NCBI GenBank assembly: GCA_000752035.1
Contig: CCFE01000018.1
Span: 186,001 to 250,000, forward strand
Origin: Bacillus rubiinfantis
Lineage (GTDB): Bacteria > Bacillota > Bacilli > Bacillales > Cytobacillaceae
Length of the DNA: 64,000 nt
Direction: 5' to 3'
Shown here: piece by piece, positions 46,278 through 56,030 of the stretch
How the letters are laid out: each line of letters begins with the position of its first letter
Position numbering within the stretch: position 1 is the stretch's first letter
Program-made: the position numbers and the translations under genes
Notes under the pieces: model-generated
Database searches by the model: none
What the model was told of the DNA's origin: nothing
Seen by the model: the letters and a program-made list of their open reading frames with translations, nothing else

Positions 46278-47111
46278 ATGAGCAGTATCTTTATGACAAG
46301 GGTACATGAAATCACCGTCATTTTTTATGCCCTAAGTGTGTTGATATATTTTTTTGATTTTATTCATCATAACCGGAAGGCAAACAGGATTGCCTTCTGG
46401 TTACTTGCATTTGTATGGGTTTTGCAGACACTGTTTTTGATTCTTTACATGAAAGAGATGGGCCGCTTTCCGGTGTTGACCATCTTTGAGGGACTATATT
46501 TTTATGCCTGGGTTTTAGTAACATTATCCTTAGGAATAAACCGCTTATTACGTGTTGATTTTATTGTGTTTTTCACGAATATTCTCGGCTTTATTGTCAT
46601 GGCCATTCATACATTTGCTCCTAGTGCATCCCATTCACATGTAATGGCTGAACAACTGGTATCTGAATTGCTATTGATTCATATCACTATGGCGATTCTA
46701 TCCTATGGGGCGTTTTCTCTCTCTTTCGTGTTCTCATTATTGTATTTGCTGCAATACGATTTGCTTAAAAGGAAAAAATGGGGGCCTCGATTAATTCGTC
46801 TCGCAGATTTAGAAAGGCTTGAACGACTTTCTTACATATTGGCTGTGATTGGTGTACCAATGCTGATGTTAAGTTTAATTCTTGGCCTTCAATGGGCCAT
46901 CATCAAACTGCCAGGGATGCCTTGGTATGATATGAAAATTATTGGATCGTTTTTGTTATTGACAGCTTATAGTATATTTTTATATTTGCGGACAGTAAAA
47001 AATCTATCAGGAAAAAAACTAGCCCTTTGGAATGCTGCATCATTCCTCATAGTCTTAATCAACTTCTTCCTATTTGGGAGATTATCTACTTTTCATTTAT
47101 GGTACTCATAA
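46278..47111 (+). CDS. hemX: HemX, cytochrome c assembly-like membrane protein
   Basis: 277 residues (276 in B. subtilis). Eight or so membrane helices with the CcsA/HemX-type core (FEGLYFYAWVLV, about 68-80; LSYGAFSLSFVFSLLYLLQY, about 146-165). In B. subtilis HemX lowers the amount of HemA and is dispensable for haem synthesis. GGGAGG precedes the ATG 15 bp after hemA. Confidence 0.93.
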   Translation: MSSIFMTRVHEITVIFYALSVLIYFFDFIHHNRKANRIAFWLLAFVWVLQTLFLILYMKEMGRFPVLTIFEGLYFYAWVLVTLSLGINRLLRVDFIVFFTNILGFIVMAIHTFAPSASHSHVMAEQLVSELLLIHITMAILSYGAFSLSFVFSLLYLLQYDLLKRKKWGPRLIRLADLERLERLSYILAVIGVPMLMLSLILGLQWAIIKLPGMPWYDMKIIGSFLLLTAYSIFLYLRTVKNLSGKKLALWNAASFLIVLINFFLFGRLSTFHLWYS

Positions 47112-47125
47112 TTTAGGAGGCAATC

Positions 47126-48067
47126 ATGCGAAAAATTATCGTAGGTTCTAGACGAAGCAAATTGGCTTTGACACAAACTAACTGGGTGATTGAGCAATTG
47201 AAAAAACTCGATCCCAGTTTTGAGTTTGAAGTGAAGGAAATTGTTACGAAAGGGGATAAAATAGTAGATGTCACCCTTTCAAAAGTGGGCGGTAAAGGAT
47301 TGTTTGTTAAGGAAATCGAACAGGCCATGCTCTCTAAAGAAATTGATATGGCTGTCCATAGTATGAAGGATATGCCAGCTGTATTGCCTGAAGGTCTAAC
47401 GATTGGCTGTGTCCCAGTACGAGAAGATCACCGCGATGTATTAATTTCCCGTCAACATGTGAAGCTTGCGGAATTAAACCCAGGTGCTGTTATTGGAACA
47501 AGCAGCTTACGTCGCAGTGCACAAATATTAGCGAAGCGTCCCGATCTCGAAATTAAATGGATCCGCGGAAATGTCGACACAAGATTAGCTAAGCTACAAT
47601 CGGAAGAATATGACGCCATTATCCTAGCGGCAGCAGGTTTATCACGATTGGGCTGGGCTCGTGAAGTCGTGACGGAATTTCTTGATACGGATGTTTGTAT
47701 CCCTGCGGTTGGTCAAGGGGCTCTTTCCATTGAATGCCGAAAAGATGATCATCAATTGCGTCAGCTTCTAGACAAGTTTACTTGTAGTATGACTGAAAAA
47801 GCAGTCCGTGCGGAACGTGCCTTTTTGCAAAAAATGGAAGGTGGCTGTCAGGTGCCAATAGCCGGTTACGCCTATGTGGATAACACTCAAGAGGAAGAAC
47901 TTGTTCTGAATGTTTTAGTCGGGTCACCTGATGGCAAGGAGATTTTTAAAGAGGAAGTAAGAGGAGTAAATCCTGAGGAACTTGGACTTAAGGCAGCAGA
48001 CCTGTTAATTGCAAAAGGGGCAAAGGATTTAATTGACAGAGTGAAGCAGGAGCTTGAAGGAAAATGA
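47126..48067 (+). CDS. hemC: hydroxymethylbilane synthase
   Basis: 313 residues (314 in B. subtilis). Joins four porphobilinogen units into hydroxymethylbilane. Active-site segments: [11 protein letters not shown] (about 8-18), VHSMKDMP (catalytic Asp, about 80), [10 protein letters not shown] (about 130) and the dipyrromethane-linked Cys in [13 protein letters not shown] (about 241). Overlaps hemD by ATGA. Confidence 0.96.
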   Translation: MRKIIVGSRRSKLALTQTNWVIEQLKKLDPSFEFEVKEIVTKGDKIVDVTLSKVGGKGLFVKEIEQAMLSKEIDMAVHSMKDMPAVLPEGLTIGCVPVREDHRDVLISRQHVKLAELNPGAVIGTSSLRRSAQILAKRPDLEIKWIRGNVDTRLAKLQSEEYDAIILAAAGLSRLGWAREVVTEFLDTDVCIPAVGQGALSIECRKDDHQLRQLLDKFTCSMTEKAVRAERAFLQKMEGGCQVPIAGYAYVDNTQEEELVLNVLVGSPDGKEIFKEEVRGVNPEELGLKAADLLIAKGAKDLIDRVKQELEGK

Positions 48068-48840
48068 TTAAGACACTGCCATTAACTGGTAAGAAAATCC
48101 TCGTTCCGAGAGGAAAGCAGCAAGCAGCATCACTCTCCAAGCTAATTGTCGATAACGGGGGGATTCCGATTGAAATCCCGCTGCTTGCTTTTCGCCCGGT
48201 TGCGGCAAATCAAATGCTAGAAGAATGTTTAGCAAGACTTGATACGTATGACTGGTTAATTTTCACAAGCAATGTCACGGTAGAGACTTTTTTTTCATTT
48301 CCTATCTATGTCGAGGGGTTACCGAAAATTGCCGTCATTGGCAAACGAACTGAAGCTATCTTACATGAGCGAGGCTTAGACGTTACTTTTGTACCAACTG
48401 CCTATGTTGCTGAGGCATTTGTCGAAGAATTTTTGCCGTTGATACATAAAGGCACAAGAGTATTAATTCCAAAGGGAAATCTTGCCCGTGACTTTATTGC
48501 AGCCTCACTTAGAAATGCTGGTGCTGAGGTGGATGAGGTTGTTATTTATGAGACATATCTGCCGGAAGCAAGCCGCACTAAACTGGCTGCTATGCTCTCA
48601 GAAGGGAATCTGGATATTCTTACCTTTACGAGTCCGTCAACAGTTGATCATTTGATGCAAGTGGTGCAGGAATATGGGCTTCAGGAGCAGCTGAAGGCTT
48701 GTATCATTGCCTGTATTGGACCAGTTACAGAAAAACGGCTCCGAGATTATAAACTGCTAGTTCATGCGTCACCATCTCAGTACACGATAAAGGATATGAT
48801 AAATAGCTTGACGATATTTTTAACGCAAGAACAAGGATAA
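48064..48840 (+). CDS. hemD: uroporphyrinogen-III synthase
   Basis: 258 residues (262 in B. subtilis). Closes hydroxymethylbilane into uroporphyrinogen III. The family is poorly conserved, but the two-domain pattern is seen in [33 protein letters not shown] (about 60), [12 protein letters not shown] (about 138), [12 protein letters not shown] (about 180) and [13 protein letters not shown] (about 217). Translationally coupled to hemC. Confidence 0.92.
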   Translation: MIKTLPLTGKKILVPRGKQQAASLSKLIVDNGGIPIEIPLLAFRPVAANQMLEECLARLDTYDWLIFTSNVTVETFFSFPIYVEGLPKIAVIGKRTEAILHERGLDVTFVPTAYVAEAFVEEFLPLIHKGTRVLIPKGNLARDFIAASLRNAGAEVDEVVIYETYLPEASRTKLAAMLSEGNLDILTFTSPSTVDHLMQVVQEYGLQEQLKACIIACIGPVTEKRLRDYKLLVHASPSQYTIKDMINSLTIFLTQEQG

Positions 48841-48900
48841 AGTAGTTTAATCAGTCAGCAGTTTTTAAATCAAATACAAAATAACTTGGAGGAAAAAACA

Positions 48901-49881
48901 ATGGAATTAGAATTTTCACGACATCGCCGCTTGCGCTCAAGTGCCAGTATGCGTGCGCTTGTGCGAGAAAACCACTTAAGAGCGGAGGATTTTATCTATC
49001 CGTTATTTATTTATGAAGGTGAAAATATCCGTAAGGAAGTTTCGTCTATGCCGGGTGTGTTCCAAGTATCAATGGACAATCTGCATGCAGAAATGGAAGA
49101 CATTGCTGCCCATGGGATTAAAGCTGTCTTATTATTTGGGATTCCGTTAACGAAAGATGAGTGCGGTACACAGGCATTTCATGATCACGGGATTGTCCAA
49201 GAGGCAACTCACTATATTAAGCAACATTTCCCTGATGTGCTCGTCGTTGCTGACACTTGTCTTTGTGAATACACGAGCCATGGTCACTGTGGAATGGTTA
49301 AAGGGGATAAAATTTTAAATGATGAGTCACTTGATTTACTTGTAAAAACAGCTGTCAGTCAGGCTCAAGCAGGTGCAGATATTATAGCCCCTTCTAACAT
49401 GATGGATGGTTTCGTTGCTGCAATTCGCGCTGGATTAGATGAAGCTGGATTTACTGAGACACCGGTTATGTCCTATGCAGTCAAGTATGCTTCTGCATTC
49501 TATGGACCATTTCGTGAGGCTGCAGAAGGTGCCCCGCAATTTGGCGATCGTAAAACGTATCAAATGGATCCAGCCAACAGAATGGAAGCATTTAGAGAGG
49601 CAGAATCTGATGTCGTCGAAGGTGCGGACTTCCTTATTGTAAAGCCAGGGATGCCTTATCTTGATATCGTTCGCGATATCAAAAATAATTTCAACCTGCC
49701 TGTCGTTGTGTACAATGTCAGCGGCGAATATTCAATGATTAAAGCAGCAGCGCAAAATGGCTGGATTGATGAAAAAAGTACCGTACTGGAAATGCTGGTA
49801 GGGATGAAGCGCGCAGGCGCTGATCTTATTGTTACATACCATGCCAAAGACGCGATTCGTTGGTTAAGAGAAGATCAATAA
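48901..49881 (+). CDS. hemB: porphobilinogen synthase
   Basis: 326 residues (324 in B. subtilis) from ATG 48901, 8 bp after GGAGG. Condenses two 5-aminolevulinates. The zinc-binding Cys triad is in [15 protein letters not shown] (about 118-131), and the Schiff-base lysines in [13 protein letters not shown] (about 196) and [12 protein letters not shown] (about 250). Confidence 0.96.
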   Translation: MELEFSRHRRLRSSASMRALVRENHLRAEDFIYPLFIYEGENIRKEVSSMPGVFQVSMDNLHAEMEDIAAHGIKAVLLFGIPLTKDECGTQAFHDHGIVQEATHYIKQHFPDVLVVADTCLCEYTSHGHCGMVKGDKILNDESLDLLVKTAVSQAQAGADIIAPSNMMDGFVAAIRAGLDEAGFTETPVMSYAVKYASAFYGPFREAAEGAPQFGDRKTYQMDPANRMEAFREAESDVVEGADFLIVKPGMPYLDIVRDIKNNFNLPVVVYNVSGEYSMIKAAAQNGWIDEKSTVLEMLVGMKRAGADLIVTYHAKDAIRWLREDQ

Positions 49882-49902
49882 TATCAGAAAAGAGGGAGTA
49901 AA

Positions 49903-51189
49903 ATGCGTTCGTACACGAAATCGATAGCAGCATTTAAAGAAGCCCAAAAGTTAATGCCAGGTGGTGTTAACAGCCCAGTGCGCGCCTTTAAATCGGTTAA
50001 TATGGATCCCATCTTTATGGAACGCGGGAAGGGTTCAAAAATTTACGATATTGATGGCAATGAGTATATCGATTATGTTCTCTCATGGGGACCGCTAATC
50101 CTTGGACATGCGAATGACCGTGTTGTTGAAGCCTTGAAAAAAACAGCAGAGCAAGGGACAAGCTTTGGGGCACCAACATTATTGGAAAACAAATTGGCAC
50201 AGTTAGTCCAAGAGCGAGTGCCATCAATAGAAATTATCAGGATGGTTAATTCAGGTACGGAAGCAACGATGAGTGCTTTAAGATTAGCCCGTGGCTATAC
50301 TGGACGCAATAAGATTTTAAAATTTGAAGGCTGTTATCATGGTCATGGTGATTCGCTGTTAATTAAAGCTGGATCGGGTGTAGCAACGCTCGGTTTGCCA
50401 GACAGTCCTGGAGTACCTGAAGGGGTAGCTGCCAATACAATTACGGTGCAATACAATGACCTTGAAGGGGTAAAATACGCTTTTGAGCAATTTGGTGACG
50501 ACATTGCTTGTATCATCGTTGAGCCAGTTGCTGGTAACATGGGGCTAGTTCCGCCGCTGCCGGGATTCTTGCAAGGTCTTCGTGAGATTACGAGCGAGTA
50601 CGGTGCATTGCTGATTTTTGATGAGGTGATGACTGGCTTTCGAGTTGGCTATAACTGTGCCCAAGGCTACTTTGGCATCACACCAGATCTAACATGTCTT
50701 GGAAAAGTAATTGGTGGCGGTCTTCCAGTCGGAGCATATGGCGGAAAAGCAGAAATTATGGAAAAAATCGCGCCAAGCGGTCCAATCTATCAAGCGGGTA
50801 CATTATCAGGTAACCCTTTAGCGATGACTGCCGGCTATGAGACGTTAAGCCAGTTAACACCAGGGCATTACGAGGATTTTATCCGTAAAGGTGATTTGCT
50901 GGAAAAAGGCTTTCAAGCAGCAGCCCAAAAGTACGATATCCCGATAACCTTTAATCGTGCTGGCTCAATGATTGGCTTCTTCTTTACAAATGAAGCAGTG
51001 ATTAATTACGAAAAAGCCAAAACTTCCAATTTGCAATACTTTGCTGAGTATTATCGGCAAATGGCTAATCAAGGCGTATTCCTACCGCCATCACAGTTTG
51101 AAGGTCTTTTCTTATCGACAGAGCATTCAAATGAAGATATTGAAAAAACAATCAAGGCTGCGGAAGTGGCATTTTCAAAGCTTAAATAA
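49903..51189 (+). CDS. hemL: glutamate-1-semialdehyde 2,1-aminomutase
   Basis: 428 residues (430 in B. subtilis). PLP enzyme making 5-aminolevulinate from glutamate-1-semialdehyde. SPVRAFKSV near 24-32, [15 protein letters not shown] (about 120-134), and the PLP Lys in [18 protein letters not shown] (about 267). It is the last gene of the hem operon; in B. subtilis spoVID follows directly, whereas here an accessory cluster of about 11 kb intervenes. Confidence 0.97.
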   Translation: MRSYTKSIAAFKEAQKLMPGGVNSPVRAFKSVNMDPIFMERGKGSKIYDIDGNEYIDYVLSWGPLILGHANDRVVEALKKTAEQGTSFGAPTLLENKLAQLVQERVPSIEIIRMVNSGTEATMSALRLARGYTGRNKILKFEGCYHGHGDSLLIKAGSGVATLGLPDSPGVPEGVAANTITVQYNDLEGVKYAFEQFGDDIACIIVEPVAGNMGLVPPLPGFLQGLREITSEYGALLIFDEVMTGFRVGYNCAQGYFGITPDLTCLGKVIGGGLPVGAYGGKAEIMEKIAPSGPIYQAGTLSGNPLAMTAGYETLSQLTPGHYEDFIRKGDLLEKGFQAAAQKYDIPITFNRAGSMIGFFFTNEAVINYEKAKTSNLQYFAEYYRQMANQGVFLPPSQFEGLFLSTEHSNEDIEKTIKAAEVAFSKLK

Positions 51190-51198
51190 AAATGAAAG

Positions 51199-51240
51199 AG
51201 GGTGTTCCAAAAATATAACCTTTTGGAACACCCTTTTTTT
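51199..51240 (+). terminator. terminator after the hem operon
   Basis: A 14-bp perfect stem (51199-51212 with 51221-51234) followed by TTTTTTT. It marks the left edge of the accessory folate cluster. Confidence 0.92.
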
Positions 51241-51319
51241 GACACGATTTTGTCACTTTCAATTGCAAAGTTGTGAAAAAAATCAAATAATAATGATTTA
51301 TAATGATAATGAGTTACTG

Positions 51320-51333
51320 TGTAATCGCTTACG
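51320..51333. promoter_or_regulatory. cre-like sequence before the SARP-type regulator
   Basis: TGTAATCGCTTACG matches the CcpA cre pattern TGNNANCGNNNNCA at all but the last position. It lies about 65 bp before the regulator gene; a promoter could not be placed with confidence. If real, it would put the cluster under carbon catabolite control. Confidence 0.4.
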
Positions 51334-51398
51334 CTGGTTTTGAAAACATTCTAATGTCATAACTTCATGTTCTTTGATGAAAAGAAGGGAGTAAAAGA

Positions 51399-54383
51399 AT
51401 GGCAACAATCAAAGTGAATCTGTTTGGTAACTATTTGACGACAGTTGATAATCGGAGAATCACTTTTCCTTATGGTAAAGCAGAAGCACTCTTTTATTAT
51501 TTAATAGTGAACAAAATAGCCTCAAGAGACCAGCTTGCTACTTTATTATGGTCCGATATGGATGATAAAAACGCAAAAAAAAACTTGAGAAATGCCCTAT
51601 ATACATTAAAAAAACTATTTGCAAATATTGAACTGTTCACTTTTTATGGCCTCACATCAGTTTCAATAAATAAAGAAGTAGGGATACAATCAGATTATGA
51701 TGATTTTTTTCAGTCTGAGGATTATCTTGAACAGTACCAAGGAGAATTTCTAAAAGGATATTCATTAAAAGATGCTGATGAGTTTGAACGCTGGATGTAT
51801 AAGGTCAGGGACGATTGTAATTTTATTCATAGCCAGCGTTTACAAACTAAAATGCTTGAATATAAAGAAAGTAAAAACTATCTTCAACTTGAGAACATAT
51901 GTCGGAAAATCATTGATTTAGATGTATATGACGAAACAGGTTACATTGAGTTAATGAACGCCTTTAAAGAGCAGCAGAAATATTCCAATGCTATTGTAAT
52001 TTATAATGAATTATCCGATCTATTACTGAAAGATCTTGAAGTTGCACCAAATGAAGAAGCACGAAAAGTGTATCATGAAGTCCTCGATTTATTGAATGAT
52101 AGGGAGAAGGTTAAACAATCGAAGAAATTCTTTATTGGTCGTGATAAGGAAATCCACTTCTTAAAAACAAATTACCAGGCATTTAAAGAACAACAGCAAT
52201 ATCATTCTATTTTGATAAGTGGTGATATGGGGGTAGGAAAGACACGACTAAAGGAGTATTTTTTACATGATCTAACTGATAATGCTGGTAATACGATTGA
52301 AGCAAATTGTTATCAGTTTGAAGAAAACTATGTACTGCGGCCATGGAAAACCATTCTAGTTAATTTGTTAAAACTGATTAAGGCTAAGAGTATTGCGATT
52401 CCGTCATTTTTGTTAGATGTATTAGGAAATGTGGCTCCGGAATTTGGGAATTATAAAAAGGAAATCATCAATGTTCCGAGATCGACCAATGATTCCCTTA
52501 ATTTGTTTAAAATTGAAGATGTGATACTAGAAGTATTGAAATTAGTTTCGTATCAAAAAAAACTAATTATTGTGTTTGAAGATATCCATTGGATGGATGC
52601 GCTGAGTTTGCGTCTCCTAGATAGTTTAATGGTGAATGACGAACTGAGTAATTGCTTGTTCCTCTTAACAATGCGAAAGGAAATGAATCCAGAATTAGAA
52701 AAATTTCTTGTCTATATTAATAACTATGCTAAAGTCCAAACAATAGAATTAATGGCTTTTAATGAATGCGAGGTCAAACGCTACATTGAAAGAGCATTAC
52801 CGCAGGAGAAAAATACTACCAATATGTTTCATGAAATCTATCAGGAAACGGAAGGTAATGCCTTTTTCTTAACTGAATATATTCAGGCTATGATTAATAC
52901 TCCAACCAATACGAAGATGTCGACGAGAATGATGGATGTTTTGAAATCAAGATTTATTGACCTCAATAAATTTGAAAAAAGAATCGTCGAAATTGCTTCA
53001 CTATTCTATGATGTAGCCCCACTTTCAATTCTAAAAAACTTTATTGATTTAGATGAACTAGATATAATTGAGGCTGCTGAATCACTTGTAGAGAAAGGTC
53101 TATTAAAGGAAATTACCAATCGAAAAGATATTTGTTACGCTTTTGTTCACCAGAAATTACGTGAATTTGAGTACATGCAAATACCTGAAGGCAAAAAAAG
53201 GATCTTGCATAATCGAATTGCTGATATTCTCCAACTAAATTTACATTCTCATCCAAGTGATGTCGATACTTATTATAAGCTAATTTATCATTATGAGAAG
53301 GCTTGTAATGATATTGAGGCGTTAAGATATCAAATAAAAAACCTTTCAATGTTTCTAAATTTTATCCATGAGCGGTTTCCAACGATTAATTTTGATCATG
53401 AGTCATTTAATAAGCTATACATTGGAGAAAGTCACATTGAAGAAAACTTAGAAAACTTAGTTTCCCAATTACAGAGGGTTAAACATGATTATCCCGTCAA
53501 CAAGGATATAATCATGTTCGAAATGAATGTTTTGTACTTGATAGGGCGTTTTAATATCAGAAAAGGTTATTATGGAAGTGGATTAGAAGATATTGAAAAC
53601 TTGATTCGATTGGCGGAGCAGGTAAACAGTAAGGATTTTCTCTTGAAAGGACTAGAGCAAAAGAGCTGTTATGCCATTCAAACCCGTAATACAAAAGTGT
53701 TGAAAGACGTATTAATGAAGGCATTGCCGCTTGTGAATTTAGATACAGCAGAAGGAGGACTGTGGATTAGGTATCAAGGAATGTATGAATATTTAAAGGG
53801 AAATGCCGAGAAAGCGGAAGAATATTTTCGTGAAGGTATTAGGATTCATTCCCAGAATGTAGTCTCATTCGAAAAGTATCGCTTAAATATCGCAGCCTGT
53901 TACAATAATATTGGCATCCTTCGCAAAGATCAGGGGAATTTTGATGAAGCTCTGCAATACTATCAGAAAGCTATCTCAATTTGTAATGAAGTCAATTATT
54001 GGATCTGTCTTTCATTATTTAAAACAAATGCCGGCGTGGCCTGTTATCACGCAGGGAATTATACTGAATCAAAACGATATTTAGAGAGTGCCCTCGTCAT
54101 TTATAACAAACTTGCTTATAATTTAAGTCAGCCTCTTGCAGAAATATATATGTGTTTATTACTGTTAAGGGAAAAAGATTACCACGGTGCACTGAACTTT
54201 CTGCAGGATGCCGATGAGCATGCTCAAATCCTAAAAAATCCACAAGAATTACTCAGTGTCGTAGAGCTTAAAAAAGCAATCGCTATGGAGATGGAAACAA
54301 ATCAACCGCTATACGATGTTTTTCACAAATATGTTACGGATGAATATGCCGAGTTAGATATAAACGAAAAAGAATATAAATAA
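51399..54383 (+). CDS. SARP-like BTAD/STAND ATPase/TPR regulator
   Basis: 994 residues. An N-terminal winged-helix DNA-binding domain (about 1-95, VNLFGNYLTTVDNRRITFPY, KNLRNALYTLKKLF), a bacterial transcriptional activation domain of TPR type (about 98-240), a STAND/AAA+ NTPase with Walker A GDMGVGKTR (275-283) and Walker B IIVFEDIHWMD (about 390-400), a helical arm, and TPRs at the C-terminus (about 720-960, YNNIGILRKDQGNFDEALQY). The AfsR/SARP build is usual in actinobacteria and less so in Bacillus. It is placed at the head of the folate cluster and is the natural candidate activator of both downstream units. The ligand sensed is unknown. Confidence 0.9.
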   Translation: MATIKVNLFGNYLTTVDNRRITFPYGKAEALFYYLIVNKIASRDQLATLLWSDMDDKNAKKNLRNALYTLKKLFANIELFTFYGLTSVSINKEVGIQSDYDDFFQSEDYLEQYQGEFLKGYSLKDADEFERWMYKVRDDCNFIHSQRLQTKMLEYKESKNYLQLENICRKIIDLDVYDETGYIELMNAFKEQQKYSNAIVIYNELSDLLLKDLEVAPNEEARKVYHEVLDLLNDREKVKQSKKFFIGRDKEIHFLKTNYQAFKEQQQYHSILISGDMGVGKTRLKEYFLHDLTDNAGNTIEANCYQFEENYVLRPWKTILVNLLKLIKAKSIAIPSFLLDVLGNVAPEFGNYKKEIINVPRSTNDSLNLFKIEDVILEVLKLVSYQKKLIIVFEDIHWMDALSLRLLDSLMVNDELSNCLFLLTMRKEMNPELEKFLVYINNYAKVQTIELMAFNECEVKRYIERALPQEKNTTNMFHEIYQETEGNAFFLTEYIQAMINTPTNTKMSTRMMDVLKSRFIDLNKFEKRIVEIASLFYDVAPLSILKNFIDLDELDIIEAAESLVEKGLLKEITNRKDICYAFVHQKLREFEYMQIPEGKKRILHNRIADILQLNLHSHPSDVDTYYKLIYHYEKACNDIEALRYQIKNLSMFLNFIHERFPTINFDHESFNKLYIGESHIEENLENLVSQLQRVKHDYPVNKDIIMFEMNVLYLIGRFNIRKGYYGSGLEDIENLIRLAEQVNSKDFLLKGLEQKSCYAIQTRNTKVLKDVLMKALPLVNLDTAEGGLWIRYQGMYEYLKGNAEKAEEYFREGIRIHSQNVVSFEKYRLNIAACYNNIGILRKDQGNFDEALQYYQKAISICNEVNYWICLSLFKTNAGVACYHAGNYTESKRYLESALVIYNKLAYNLSQPLAEIYMCLLLLREKDYHGALNFLQDADEHAQILKNPQELLSVVELKKAIAMEMETNQPLYDVFHKYVTDEYAELDINEKEYK

Positions 54384-54408
54384 CATTAAATGGAAAGCAA
54401 ATCAAATG

Positions 54409-54437
54409 ACCTTAAATCAATCGATTTAAGGTTTTTT
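54409..54437 (+). terminator. terminator after the regulator
   Basis: ACCTTAAATC (54409-54418) pairs with GATTTAAGGT (54423-54432), followed by TTTTT. It separates the regulator from the focA unit. Confidence 0.85.
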
Positions 54438-54451
54438 GTTGTAATTTGCGA

Positions 54452-54485
54452 TTTTTGACGTTTTATAGATGGGGACATTTTAAAC
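54452..54485 (+). promoter_or_regulatory. SARP-type operator and promoter of the focA unit
   Basis: Direct repeats TTTTGACG (54452-54459) and TATAGATG (54463-54470) lie 11 bp apart, then 9 bp and TAAACT (54480-54485) as -10. The arrangement matches that before ftcD, with GACGTTTTATAGA identical in both. No -35 box is needed when a SARP activator binds. Confidence 0.7.
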
Positions 54486-54523
54486 TTTAGTTACAAGGTA
54501 AGATTCATTAAGAATGAGGGTGA

Positions 54524-54577
54524 GATGATGACGCTGGTAATGATGGGAGAAAAGGTAGCCAAATATAACATGAAATG
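54524..54577 (+). CDS. 17-codon leader ORF before focA
   Basis: ATG 54524 follows GAGGGTGAG and opens 17 codons (MMTLVMMGEKVAKYNMK). It lies within the predicted focA leader. No family or attenuator structure is recognised. It may be a leader peptide or chance. Confidence 0.3.
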
Positions 54578-54621
54578 AAGTTATTGAAACTGTTAAGAAG
54601 GAGAAAGTGAGGGACAACAAG

Positions 54622-55458
54622 ATGAATGGGTTAAGTCCAGATGAAATTTTTGAGGTTGCGGTAAAAAAAGGGACGGAAAAATCGAAAATGTCATCTCTTA
54701 AGGTTATGATTTTATCGTTTTTAGGTGGAGCATTCATTGCACTTGGCTATTTGGCGTATATACGCGTTTCGGGAAATATGCCAAAGGAATGGGGCAGCTT
54801 TTCGCACTTTCTTGGAGCAACTGTCTTTCCGATTGGACTTATTTTAATTTTATTAGGAGGTGGCGAACTGATAACGGGGAATATGATGGCAGTTGGTATT
54901 GCTTGGTGTGCGAAAAAAGTTTCCTTTTTAAAAGTGCTAAAAAATTGGGGTATCGTGAGTATTTTTAACTTTATTGGAGCTGTGTTTGTTGCTTATTTTT
55001 TCGGGCATCTGATTGGTTTAACGGAAGGCATATTTTTGGAAAAAACGATCTCGACTGCACAGGCAAAAATTGATGCAACATTTGTTCAAGCTTTTATTTC
55101 CGGAATTGGCTGTAACTGGCTTGTTGGGATGAGTGTTTGGCTTTGCTATGGTGCAAAAGATGCAGCCGGCAAAATATTAGCTATTTGGTTTCCAATCATG
55201 ATTTTTGTGTTAATTGGTTTTCAGCACGTTGTTGCTAATTTCTTTATTGTTCCAGCGGCAATATTTGTCGGCCAAGCTTCCTGGATGGAGTTTCTAATAA
55301 ATATTATTCCTGTATGGTTAGGAAATGCTGTTGGCGGTGCTGTTTTTGTTGGCGGATTTTATGCTCTAGCATATCATCAAACTAGTGGGCAAAAGCAGAC
55401 AGTTAATCCTAGTCAAGACAATCGTTTTAAACAAGTAATCACTAATCATGCAAACTAA
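54622..55458 (+). CDS. focA: formate/nitrite transporter family channel
   Basis: 278 residues from ATG 54622 (after GAGGG with 8 bp); a GTG at 54607 sits only 3 bp from AAGGAG and is less likely. Six membrane helices and re-entrant loops of the pentameric FNT family: GGAFIALGYLAY (about 35), LGGGELITGNMMAV (about 77-90), GIGCNWLVGMSVWL (about 160-173) and IGFQHVVANFFIVP (about 199-212), where the pore His lies. The clustered genes make or use formate, so formate rather than nitrite is the likely cargo. The symbol marks the family. Confidence 0.9.
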   Translation: MNGLSPDEIFEVAVKKGTEKSKMSSLKVMILSFLGGAFIALGYLAYIRVSGNMPKEWGSFSHFLGATVFPIGLILILLGGGELITGNMMAVGIAWCAKKVSFLKVLKNWGIVSIFNFIGAVFVAYFFGHLIGLTEGIFLEKTISTAQAKIDATFVQAFISGIGCNWLVGMSVWLCYGAKDAAGKILAIWFPIMIFVLIGFQHVVANFFIVPAAIFVGQASWMEFLINIIPVWLGNAVGGAVFVGGFYALAYHQTSGQKQTVNPSQDNRFKQVITNHAN

Positions 55459-55487
55459 TCTTAGTAAGAATTGAAAGGAAGATAACG

Positions 55488-56030
55488 ATGCGAATCGAGA
55501 GACAATTACCAACAACAACGACCTATAGTAGAATAACTACAAAACAAATTACAGTAACCGGACTTTTAGTTGCGCTTAACCTTGTGCTAAATCAGATGAC
55601 ACTTTCATTAGGACCGACTCTCGAAATTGGCTTTGCTTTTTTACCCATTGCCTTACTTGCATATTTATATGGACCAATTAATGCAGGTATTGCGTCTGCT
55701 GCTGCTGATGTAATTGGCTTCTTTTTACGGCCCAATGGCTTCTTCTTCCCAGGTTTTACTTTAAATGCTATCGTGATGGGTGTGATTTATGGTTTAGTAC
55801 TGCATAAGAAAAAAGTAACTTTAACTAGAATAATAATTGCAGTATTACTAGAGATGATTATTGTTAATTTAATATTAACACCAATCTGGCTCAAAATTAT
55901 GTATGGCAGCTCATTATTTGCATTGCCAAGAATCATTAAAACTATTGTACTCTTGCCAATAAATGTTGGACTACTGTATATGTTAATCGCTAATTATAAT
56001 AAATTTGAAACGAGGAGAGAACATGGATGA
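55488..56030 (+). CDS. folT: ECF folate transporter S component (FolT)
   Basis: 180 residues with six hydrophobic segments. The substrate-binding subunit that gives an energy-coupling factor transporter its specificity for folate. The pattern TVTGLLVALNLVLNQM (about 27-42), FAFLPIALLAYLYGP, AAADVIGFFLRP and the long loop before GFTLNAIVMG is FolT-like. It needs the shared EcfA-EcfA'-EcfT module, which is encoded elsewhere. GAAAGGAAG precedes the ATG. Its end overlaps the folC paralogue by 8 bp. Confidence 0.85.
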   Translation: MRIERQLPTTTTYSRITTKQITVTGLLVALNLVLNQMTLSLGPTLEIGFAFLPIALLAYLYGPINAGIASAAADVIGFFLRPNGFFFPGFTLNAIVMGVIYGLVLHKKKVTLTRIIIAVLLEMIIVNLILTPIWLKIMYGSSLFALPRIIKTIVLLPINVGLLYMLIANYNKFETRREHG

